7,655 nucleotides of DNA. Source: Acholeplasmatales bacterium. Lineage in GTDB: Bacteria > Bacillota_I > Bacilli_A > Izemoplasmatales > Hujiaoplasmataceae. The position numbers were made by a program, and so were the translations under genes. The stretch is from assembly GCA_003477305.1 (NCBI GenBank), contig DMTN01000051.1:1-7655 (forward strand). Reading direction: 5' to 3'. Shown one piece after another: positions 1 to 7,655 of the stretch. Position 1 is the first letter of the stretch, and each line of letters starts with the position of its first letter. The notes under the pieces were generated by a model. That model did not search any database, had not been told where the DNA came from, and was given only the letters and a program-made list of their open reading frames with translations.

Positions 1-12
1 ACCTGATACCTT

Positions 13-41
13 CGGACGGCCGTCCCCGAGACGGCCGCCCG
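13..41 (+). promoter_or_regulatory. GC-rich hairpin just upstream of the first gene
   Basis: Bases 17-24 (CGGCCGTC) and 30-37 (GACGGCCG) are perfect reverse complements around a five-base loop (CCCGA). After one A-C mismatch (16/38) the stem extends by three more pairs (13-15 with 39-41). This gives 11 pairs, almost all G-C. A second, competing palindrome, GGACGGCCGTCC, occupies 14-25. The hairpin ends six bases before the Shine-Dalgarno site of the binding-protein gene. No T-run follows, so it is not a classical intrinsic terminator of an upstream gene. It could be an mRNA-stabilising or processing hairpin, an operator, or part of a leader. Pairing is read from the sequence; the role is inference. 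No convincing -35/-10 pair is visible in the 57 bases available, so the promoter probably lies upstream of the window. Confidence 0.5.
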
Positions 42-46
42 CCCCC

Positions 47-54
47 GGGGTGAT
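47..54 (+). promoter_or_regulatory. Ribosome binding site of the solute-binding protein gene
   Basis: GGGGTGAT lies three bases before the ATG at 58. Its GGTGAT part matches the extended anti-Shine-Dalgarno end of Bacillota 16S rRNA, where the full match would be AGGAGGTGAT. It supports ATG 58 as the start. The GGGG is preceded directly by CCCC (43-46), a no-loop palindrome. It could also pair with the cytosines in or beside the upstream hairpin loop (24-27), which would hide the site; this is speculative. Confidence 0.6.
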
Positions 55-57
55 TCC

Positions 58-3037
58 ATGAAACGATGTTTGCTCCTGCTGACGCTTTCCCTCGTCCTCG
101 CGACCGTCTCGACGGTCCGCGTTTCGGCGTTGGAGGCTTCCTACGCGGAAGTTGGCGCGGTAGAAGAAGATCAAGACGTCCTGACGGTCCCGTCCTTCCG
201 CAACGACACGTATTACCGACGGCTTTCCGCCTGGCTTCAGGACTACGATACGCCCGTCCTCGCGGAACAGACGCAGACGGCCGCCGCCGCGGTCTTGGCC
301 AATCCGGCCACCGATTTTGTGCACGATGCCGAATTCGGCGGACTTGTCGCCGAGCTCGAGACCGATGAATCCGTCACGATTCCGGTCGTGGTCCCCGCCG
401 CCGGCCTGTATGAAATCGCCTTTGATTTCGTGATGCCGGAAGCATTCTACACGGTTCCGACCGTCGCCCTCGAAGTGAATGGCGCATCGCCGTTCAACGA
501 GGCGTCCTCGCTTGAACTCGACGTCGCCTGGAACATCATCCCGCTTGCCGAAAACGAACGCTACAACCGCTACGGCAACGAACTGTTACCGGACGCCGAG
601 GCGATCCGGACGTGGTCGACCTACTGGATCGACGACTACAACGCGCTCACGTCCGGCGCCTGCCTGTTTCTTTTGGAAAGCGGCATCAACCACATCACCG
701 TGACCGCGCTCAATCTGAGCGTCCGGATCGGCGCGATCCGCATCCGCGGCCACGTCGAACCCGTCAGCTACGCCGCATACCGCGCCGGTGTCGCTTCCCT
801 GCCGGACGAAGCCGACGGCGCCTTGATCACGATCCAGGGAGAAAACTTCGCGATCAAGAACGACCTGGAGATCAAGTCGAGCTACTACAAGGAAAGCGCG
901 ATGACCCCGTACGCCTACATGACCACGGTGCTGAACCGGCTCGACGGCGGATCGATGGCGCGCGGCGGCACGAAAGTCACCTATGCCTTCGACGTCGAGA
1001 AGAGCGGCAACTACAAGTTCGCGCTGAAGGCGTTCAAGAACGAAAACGCCGGCGTCGCTGCGGCGAAGACCTTTTACCTCGACGGCGTCATCCCCTTCGC
1101 GGAACTCGAAGCGTATACCTTCGACACCCTCAAAAAGTGGACGAACGTCACCTTGGGAAACGACGAGGCCTTCGAGCTATACCTGACGGCGGGAACCCAC
1201 ACGCTCACGATCGAATCGACCGCATCCGCGTACGTCGGGGCGATCGACCGGCTCAACACCGTGATGGACGGCATCAACGCGATCAGCCTGACGGTCCAGA
1301 CGATCACCGGCGGGAATACCGACGACGCAGTCGACTGGAACATCCTGAAATACCTTCCCGACCTGGAAGAAACGCTTTTGGACTACGCGGACGAACTCGA
1401 GATCCTCTATGAGGAACTCGCCGCCATCGACCGGGGGATTGACACCGCGCCGGAAATCTCGACCTTGAACGTCGCCGCCAAGCAGCTGCGCCGGGTCGCG
1501 AAAAACCCCAACAAGATCGGTTCGAAACTCGCGCAGTTCTCCGAAAGCAGCGGTTCGGCCTATCAACTCATCGGCGCCGCCGTGGCCGCGCTTTTGTCGC
1601 AGCCGCTTTCGGTCGACCAGTTCTATTTCTACGATGACGCCGCGCTGCCGAAACCGACCGGATCGTTCTTCACGAAACTCTGGCACGGCTTGTTATCCTT
1701 CCTGTATTCGTTCTTCGACGCCCGCTACAACGACACCGGCGTCGAGGCGGGGACGCTCGAAGTGTGGGTCGGCCAGTCGACGCTCTATCTCGACATCATC
1801 CAGTCGATGATCGATCAGGAGTTCAGCCGCGAAACCGGGATCAACGTCAAGTGCTCGGTCTTGGCGAGCGGCGCGAAGATCGTCCTCTCCAACGCGACCG
1901 GCGACAATCCCGACGTCGTCCTCTCGATCGACGACTGGACCCCGTATTCCTACGCCCTGCGCGGGATGATCGAAGACCTTTCGGCGTATCCGGGCTTCGA
2001 GGATACCGCCGCCACCTATGTGAAGAACAACTTCACGCCGATGATCTTCGAGGACGGCGTCTACGGGATTCCCGAGACGCAGTCGGTGTTTTTGCTCTAT
2101 TACCGCACCGACATCCTCGACTACCTCGACCTCGAGGTCCCCGATACCTGGCAGGACGTTTTGGACATGTTGCCGATCCTGCAGAGCCACCGGATGAATT
2201 TCTTCCATCCGCTCGGCGGTTCCGACGCCTTCAAGGGTTACGGGTTCACGACCCCGATCATCTACCAGATGGGCGGGGAGATCTTCACCGAAGACGGGAT
2301 CGAGACGACCCTCAAGGATCCGACCACGGTCGAGGCGATCCGTTTCATGACCGATTTCTTCACGATCTACGACATGCCCTTGCAAGTCTCTTCGTTCTTC
2401 GAGCACTTCCGGTCCGGCGACATGCCGATCGGGATCGCCTCGGTCGACATGTACCTTTCGCTCAAATACGCCGCACCGGAACTTTCGGGGCAATGGGGCG
2501 TCACCGTCATGCCGGGCATGGACGCCGACGAAGACGGCACCGTCGAACGCTACGGCACGACCTATGGCAAGGCTTCGATCCTCTTCTCGAACTCGGAGAT
2601 GAAGGACGAGGGCTGGCAACTGATACAGTGGTGGAACGACACCCAGACGCAGATCGACTTCATGCAGAAGATCAAGACCGGCCTCGGCGAGAAATTCCTC
2701 GTGATGTCGGCCAACATGGACGCGCTCGAAGCTTCCGTCTGGGACGAGGACATCAAGAAGCAGATGCTCCGTCAGGCGCTCTGGAGCCGCATTCCGGCGA
2801 TCACGCCGGGATCGTACATCGTCGAACGCGAACTCTCTTCGATCTGGAACAAGATCGTCATCGACCTCGACAACGTCTCGGTCGCGATCAACGCTTCGAT
2901 CCCGCGCATCACGCGGGAACTCAACCGCAAGTTCGAGGAGTTCGGCTACAAGTCCGCGACCAGTCCAGACGGCCGCGCCTACCTTGTGGCGATGGAGTCG
3001 AACATCTCCCGCTGGATCGGAAGGGGGTACGACGCCG

Positions 3038-3048
<11 letters not shown>
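58..3048 (+). CDS. Secreted ABC-transporter sugar-binding protein (family 1) with N-terminal carbohydrate-binding-like modules
   Basis: This protein captures the substrate, probably an oligosaccharide, for the ABC importer encoded just downstream. Residues 1-24 form a signal peptide (MKRC, a leucine-rich core, then VSA before the likely cleavage). The only nearby cysteine, C4, precedes the hydrophobic core, so there is no lipobox. Residues about 80-232 form a beta-rich module (GLYEIAFDF at 116-124, ending in an IGAIRIRG strand). A second such module covers about 256-400 (ITIQGENF at 257-264). Both recall carbohydrate-binding modules of the CBM6/35 type. Residues about 402-535 are mostly helical and acidic. 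A hydrophobic patch at 537-553 precedes the family-1 binding domain at about 567-965, which contains the family-like GIPETQ at 670-675 followed by YYRTD, and a DADEDG loop at 822-827. At 996 residues it is about twice a usual sugar-binding protein, but this long layout is typical next to YIP1 and DUF5696 genes. The module assignments are from pattern recognition, not a profile search. The gene overlaps the next one by 11 bases. Confidence 0.9.
3019..3028 (+). promoter_or_regulatory. Ribosome binding site that sets the first permease start
   Basis: The purine tract GGAAGGGGGT sits inside the last codons of the binding-protein gene, nine bases before ATG 3038. It favours that start over the earlier in-frame ATG at 2984, which would add 18 residues (MWRWSRTS...) unlike a permease N-terminus. 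Confidence 0.6.
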
Positions 3049-3949
<901 letters not shown>

Positions 3950-3950
3950 C

Positions 3951-4901
3951 ATGGACAACCTCGTGAAACGCCCCCTCACCAAGACCGAAAAGACGATCCG
4001 CCGCTACAAGCGGATGCGCAAGAACAAAAAAGCCCGGTTCCTCGGGACGATGATCAATCCATCCCGCTTCCACGTGAGCCAGCTGAAGTTTTTGCTCATC
4101 CTCGTGCCGATGCTCACGGTCACGATCCTGCCCTTGTTCTTCATCGTCTCGCACGCCTTCAAGCCGCTTGACGAACTGTACGCCTATCCGCCGCGGATCT
4201 TCGCCTCGCGGCTCACCCTCGACAACTTCACGAACCTCTTCACGATCGCCTCGCAGACCGGCGTGCCGTTCTCGCGGTACTTCTTCAACAGCCTGATTTC
4301 GTCGATTCTCGTGATCTTCCTGTCGATGCTGATCGGATCGCTCGCCGCCTTCTCGTTCTCGTTCCTCAAGTACAAAGGAAAAAAGACGATGTTCATGATC
4401 AACCAGATCGCGATCATGATCGTTCCGGTGGCGGTCGCGGTGCCCCGCTTCATCGTCCTCTCGGCACTCGGCATCACCGACACGATGTGGGCCCACGTAT
4501 TTCCGCTTCTGGCGATGCCGATCGGCGTCTTCCTCGTCAAGCAGTTCATGGACCAGGTTCCGCGCGAACTGTACGAAGCGTCCGTGATCGACGGCGCGAA
4601 CAATTTCCAGATTTACCGGAGCGTCGTCATGCCGCTTGTCAAACCGGCCCTCGCGACGGTGGCGATCCTCGCCTTCCAGGCCGCCTGGAACAATTCCGGA
4701 ACCTCGGAGCTGTACGTCACGAACGAAGCGCTGAAGACCCTTCCGTATTATTTCTCGACCTTGACGATGGGGACCTCGGCGATCGCCGCGCAGGGCATGA
4801 GTGCCGCCGCGAACCTGCTCATGTTCGCGCCCAACATCATTCTTTTCATCATTCTGCAGAACAGCGTCATGAACACGATGGCGTACTCGGGGATCAAATG
4901 A
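3951..4901 (+). CDS. Sugar ABC transporter permease, MalG/UgpE type
   Basis: This is the second membrane subunit of the CUT1-type importer, expected to pair with the MalF-type protein. It has 316 residues and six predicted membrane segments at about 46-67, 113-138, 146-168, 182-200, 233-250 and 284-303. MalG-type landmarks include FKPLDELY (70-77) after the first segment and NSLISS (113-118) at the start of the second. The ATPase-docking loop at 209-228 reads EAS at 209-211, DG at 214-215 and MP at 227-228. Here the third residue of the EAA motif is serine, a common MalG variant. The cytoplasmic N-terminal tail is unusually long and basic, with 13 lysines or arginines between residues 6 and 29. 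The gene begins one base after the preceding stop (TGAcATG), and the next gene starts in exactly the same way, implying translational coupling. Substrate specificity cannot be deduced. Confidence 0.93.
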   Translation: MDNLVKRPLTKTEKTIRRYKRMRKNKKARFLGTMINPSRFHVSQLKFLLILVPMLTVTILPLFFIVSHAFKPLDELYAYPPRIFASRLTLDNFTNLFTIASQTGVPFSRYFFNSLISSILVIFLSMLIGSLAAFSFSFLKYKGKKTMFMINQIAIMIVPVAVAVPRFIVLSALGITDTMWAHVFPLLAMPIGVFLVKQFMDQVPRELYEASVIDGANNFQIYRSVVMPLVKPALATVAILAFQAAWNNSGTSELYVTNEALKTLPYYFSTLTMGTSAIAAQGMSAAANLLMFAPNIILFIILQNSVMNTMAYSGIK

Positions 4902-4902
4902 C

Positions 4903-7026
4903 ATGAAAACCAAAAAATTCCTGTTGTTGATCCTCGTCGCGCTTGCCACCTTCACGTTCGCGGCCGTCCGCATCCCGACCGCCGAAGCGCTCTCCGCCTA
5001 CAAGACCTACACGCTCGACCGCGACGGCCGGCTCGTCACCACGAACGAAGCCTACGAGGCCGTCGGAATGATCCGCGCCCTCGACGATGGAACCCTCCAG
5101 GGAACCACCTTCAACGGCGCCAAGGACCTCTTCATCGACGCGGATGACCATCTCTATGTCGCCGACACCGGCAACCACCGGATCGTCGTCCTCGATCCCG
5201 ACGGCAACTTCCTGTATTCCTTCGGGGAGGATCTTTTGGAAAAGCCGCTCGGCATCTATGTCCGCGACGACCTCATCTATGTGGCCGACTACGGCCTCGG
5301 CCTGGTTGACGCCGATCTCGGCGCCGTCTACGTCTTCTCGATCGACAAGACGAAAGCGACGCCGGAAGAGGCGATCGCGCTCGTCCGCACCTATTCGACG
5401 CCCTCCTCCGTGCTCCTCGAGGTCGACGGCTTCATTTTCCGGCCGATGAAAATCGCGGTCGATTCCGACCATACGATGTACATCGTCAACGAAGGGACGA
5501 CTTCGGGCGTGCTGATGGTCAACGAAGCCAACCGCTTCATCAACTACTTCGCCTCCAACCAGGTCGACGTCTCGCTCTGGGACCGGATCCAGCGGATCCT
5601 CTACCAGAACAACGAAGAGGTCAACCTCACGAAGAACATCCCGGCGCCGGTCGCAAACGTCACCTTGGACGACCGCGGCTACTTCTACACGGTCACCCAG
5701 TCGGCGATCGCCGACGAAGCCGAAGGCGACAACCTGAAGAAGGTCAACATCGGCGGGACGAACTACTTCCCCAGCGACATGTACGTCTACCGCGATGTCG
5801 TCGACGCTGCCCCCGGCACGGTCGGAAACGTCTACTGCGTCACCTCCGCCGGCTTCGTGATGGAATACGACAACCTCGGCAACCTGCTCTTCCAGTGGGG
5901 CGGAACCGGCACCGCCAACGACAAGCTCGGCCTCTTCATGTCGGCTTCGGCGATCGCCGCCGACTCCGAAGGAAATCTCTACGTCCTCGACGACCACGCC
6001 AACCGCAACTCGATCCAGATCTTCCGCGAAACCGCGTTCGCCGCCCAGGTGCACGCCGCGCTCGATTTGTACAACCAGGCGCGCTATGTCGAATCGATCG
6101 ACGTCTGGACCGAAGTGCTCCGCTACAACTCGATGTTCGATTTGGCCTACGAGGGCATCGGCCTCGGCTACATGATGAACGAACAGTACGACCTCGCCCT
6201 CGAAAACTTCCGGATCGCCTATGACAAGGCGGATTACTCCGAAGCCTACTGGGAGATCCGCAACCTCTGGATGACCGACCATTTCGCCTCGCTCTTCGGA
6301 TTCGCCGCCGTTTTCGCCGTCCTTGGCGTCGCGGTCGCGTTCGCCGACAAGAAGTGGCGCATCCTCGCTCCGCTCCGCTCCGGCGTCAAGCTTGCCAAAA
6401 CGATCCCGCTCTTCCGCGAAACGGCCTACATGTTCCGCTTCATCCGCCATCCGGCGGACGCCTGCTATGAAATCAAGGCGAAGCAGAAGGTGAGCGTCAC
6501 AAGCGCGTTCTTCGTCCTCGGACTGCTCTTCGGGCTCGACATTTTGTCGATGCTGTTCACCGGCTTCATCTTCAATCCGGTCGTGATCGAGCGCGTGATC
6601 CTCGTGACCGAGGCGCTTGCGCTGATTTTGCCGGTGCTCGTGTTCGTGATCGCCAACTACCTGATGAGTTCGCTGATGGAAGGCGAAGGGACGCTCAAGG
6701 CGACCTTCATCAACACCGTCGGCGCGCTCATGCCGGTGTTCGTGATCTGGCCGTTCGTGATCCTCGTCTCCAATTTCATCACCTTGAACGAGTCGTTCCT
6801 CTACACGTTCGGATTAGCCTTCATGCTCATCTGGGCGGGGATCCTTTTGTTCTTCAACGTCAAGGAAACGCACAACTATTCGGTCGGTCAGACGATCGTG
6901 AACCTGTTTCTCTCGGTGCTCATGATGGTCGTCATCATCGTCATCCTGATCATGGTCTATCTGATGGTGCTCCAGGTCACCAATTTCGTCACCGACGTCG
7001 TGAAAGAGGTGATTCTGCGTGAATAG
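4903..7026 (+). CDS. NHL beta-propeller / TPR / YIP1-domain membrane protein, function unknown
   Basis: This 707-residue protein starts with a signal sequence (MKTKK, hydrophobic core, likely cleavage after AEA at 27-29). NHL-type repeats follow at about 55-376; the clearest is 73-108 (LYVADTGNHRIVVLD), and others lie near 116-137, 183-220 and 345-376. Residues about 379-453 look like two TPR helix pairs. A membrane segment at 464-481 ends in a basic DKKWR stop. A YIP1-like domain follows (HPADACYEIK at 516-525; membrane segments near 533-557, 567-586, 607-627, 632-652 and 667-690). This topology places the propeller and TPR part outside the cell and the YIP1 entry loop inside. The opening (YTLDRDG, then AYEAV) matches my recollection of proteins annotated as YIP1 family beside sugar-binding proteins and DUF5696 in Bacillota. 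A role as a membrane scaffold or glycan-contacting partner of the transporter is inference. It begins one base after the MalG stop with only a weak GGGGAT site (4889-4894). It ends overlapping the next gene by 8 bases. Confidence 0.85.
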   Translation: MKTKKFLLLILVALATFTFAAVRIPTAEALSAYKTYTLDRDGRLVTTNEAYEAVGMIRALDDGTLQGTTFNGAKDLFIDADDHLYVADTGNHRIVVLDPDGNFLYSFGEDLLEKPLGIYVRDDLIYVADYGLGLVDADLGAVYVFSIDKTKATPEEAIALVRTYSTPSSVLLEVDGFIFRPMKIAVDSDHTMYIVNEGTTSGVLMVNEANRFINYFASNQVDVSLWDRIQRILYQNNEEVNLTKNIPAPVANVTLDDRGYFYTVTQSAIADEAEGDNLKKVNIGGTNYFPSDMYVYRDVVDAAPGTVGNVYCVTSAGFVMEYDNLGNLLFQWGGTGTANDKLGLFMSASAIAADSEGNLYVLDDHANRNSIQIFRETAFAAQVHAALDLYNQARYVESIDVWTEVLRYNSMFDLAYEGIGLGYMMNEQYDLALENFRIAYDKADYSEAYWEIRNLWMTDHFASLFGFAAVFAVLGVAVAFADKKWRILAPLRSGVKLAKTIPLFRETAYMFRFIRHPADACYEIKAKQKVSVTSAFFVLGLLFGLDILSMLFTGFIFNPVVIERVILVTEALALILPVLVFVIANYLMSSLMEGEGTLKATFINTVGALMPVFVIWPFVILVSNFITLNESFLYTFGLAFMLIWAGILLFFNVKETHNYSVGQTIVNLFLSVLMMVVIIVILIMVYLMVLQVTNFVTDVVKEVILRE
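7005..7013 (+). promoter_or_regulatory. Ribosome binding site selecting the GTG start at 7019
   Basis: AGAGGTGAT is a near-complete extended Shine-Dalgarno sequence inside the last codons of the YIP1 gene, five bases before GTG 7019. It favours GTG over the in-frame ATG at 7037. The latter has its own weaker AGGAAG (7025-7030), but its product would lose the positively charged start of the signal peptide. Confidence 0.65.
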
Positions 7027-7655
7027 GAAGAAACTCATGCTCGCCTTCGCCATCACGCTTCTCACCCTTTTCCTCGTCGTTCCGATCGTGGAGGCGATCC
7101 GCCGTCCCGACCCGAGCAACGTGATCGAGACCGCCTATAACCTCTCGACCGATTCGAACTTCTTCGGCGAGGTCGAAAACACCACCCCCGCCCCGGTTCC
7201 CGAGGATGTCGAAGCGACGCTCGCGCTGAAGCAGTACGTGTTCTGCGCCCAGGTCGGATCGCTCTCGCTTTATGTGAAGGAACGCTTCTTCATGATCGCC
7301 GTCTACGACGCGGCGGCCGACTACCTTTGGTACTCGGTCTATCCCGACTACCTGTCGCTTGGGTATTCGGGCACCTCGAAGTTCTTCGTCGAATCGGGCG
7401 TCGTGATCGAATACTACAACATGGACAACATCCAGCAGGAGGACTCGAAGTCCTACCTCTCCGGGAGCCGCTACAACGTCGGGATCACCTATGATTACGA
7501 ATCCGTCGAAAACGGCGTGCTCGCGCATCTCGACTTCGCCGACCTCGCAATCCGGTTCGACGTGATCGTCCGGCTCGAGGAAGGCAAACTGCTCGTCTCG
7601 ATGCCGCGCGCCTCGATCGTCGAGGAAGACATCGAAGAACCGTTCCTCAACCTCG
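7019..7655 (+). CDS. DUF5696-like secreted protein, N-terminal part (cut by window end)
   Basis: An open frame of 212 codons runs off the window with no stop. It begins at GTG 7019 within the sequence GTGAATAG, which also carries the upstream stop, an 8-base overlap. Residues 1-26 form a signal peptide (NRKKL, hydrophobic core, VEA). A low-complexity acidic and proline stretch follows (about 46-60). A beta-rich region then contains LYVKERFFMIAVYD (84-97) and LWYS (103-106). These fit the N-terminal pattern I recall for DUF5696 proteins, a beta-strand with LYV, then AV.D and WYS. The part seen ends with PFLNL, about where the central domain would be expected to begin. Members usually run well beyond 600 residues, so most of the gene is missing here. 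Its function is unknown. Its constant position after the YIP1 gene and its secretion suggest it acts outside the membrane with the transporter, perhaps on the glycan itself. The family call is moderate; that this is a real gene is nearly certain from coupling, signal peptide and codon use. Confidence 0.75.
   Translation, partial: MNRKKLMLAFAITLLTLFLVVPIVEAIRRPDPSNVIETAYNLSTDSNFFGEVENTTPAPVPEDVEATLALKQYVFCAQVGSLSLYVKERFFMIAVYDAAADYLWYSVYPDYLSLGYSGTSKFFVESGVVIEYYNMDNIQQEDSKSYLSGSRYNVGITYDYESVENGVLAHLDFADLAIRFDVIVRLEEGKLLVSMPRASIVEEDIEEPFLNL

Noticed and set aside
13..41. Intrinsic terminator of an upstream gene
   Set aside because: The stem is strong but is followed by C/G-rich sequence and not a T-run, so it is reported only as a hairpin of unknown role.
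2984..3037. Earlier start (ATG 2984) for the MalF-type permease
   Set aside because: It would add 18 residues unlike a permease tail and a 65-base overlap. ATG 3038 has a good ribosome binding site and gives the normal length.
4894..6450. 518-codon open frame on the minus strand opposite the NHL-YIP1 gene
   Set aside because: Same compositional shadow effect. The product is a V/D/E/G-rich, repetitive sequence without membrane segments or motifs, and the plus strand encodes clear NHL repeats there.

Overview
This window holds most of one tightly packed, plus-strand operon from a high-GC, probably Gram-positive (Bacillota-type) bacterium. The assignment rests on three things. The protein families (CUT1-type sugar ABC transporter, NHL/YIP1 membrane protein, DUF5696-like protein) resemble loci I know from Bacillota such as Paenibacillaceae and Lachnospiraceae. 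The secretion signals are short and lysine-rich. Shine-Dalgarno sites precede most starts. Three of the four visible stop codons are TGA, and tryptophan is written TGG, so the standard bacterial code applies and not the Mollicute code 4. G+C looks well above 55% by eye (not computed), with strong C/G preference at third codon positions throughout. Genus cannot be told from this sequence.

Layout: bases 1-57 are a short upstream segment with a strong GC-rich hairpin (13-41) and a ribosome binding site. Then come (1) a 996-residue secreted solute-binding protein with two N-terminal carbohydrate-binding-like modules, a helical linker and a C-terminal family-1 binding domain (58-3048); (2) a MalF-type permease (3038-3949); (3) a MalG-type permease (3951-4901); (4) a 707-residue membrane protein combining a signal peptide, an NHL-type beta-propeller, TPR-like helices and a C-terminal YIP1-type membrane domain (4903-7026); and (5) the first 212 codons of a DUF5696-like secreted protein running off the end (7019-7655). 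Junctions are an 11-base overlap, a 1-base gap, a 1-base gap and an 8-base overlap, so the five genes are almost certainly co-transcribed and translationally coupled. There is no intergenic stretch over 60 bases.

How they may work together: the binding protein and two permeases form the extracytoplasmic and membrane parts of an ABC importer for an oligosaccharide or other glycan. No ATPase is present, so a shared MsmX/MalK-type ATPase elsewhere in the genome is the likely motor. The NHL/YIP1 protein and the DUF5696-like protein are conserved partners of unknown function. Topology places the propeller and the DUF5696-like protein outside the membrane, with the binding protein. An envelope-side glycan capture, processing or sensing role is plausible but unproven, and the substrate cannot be read from the window.
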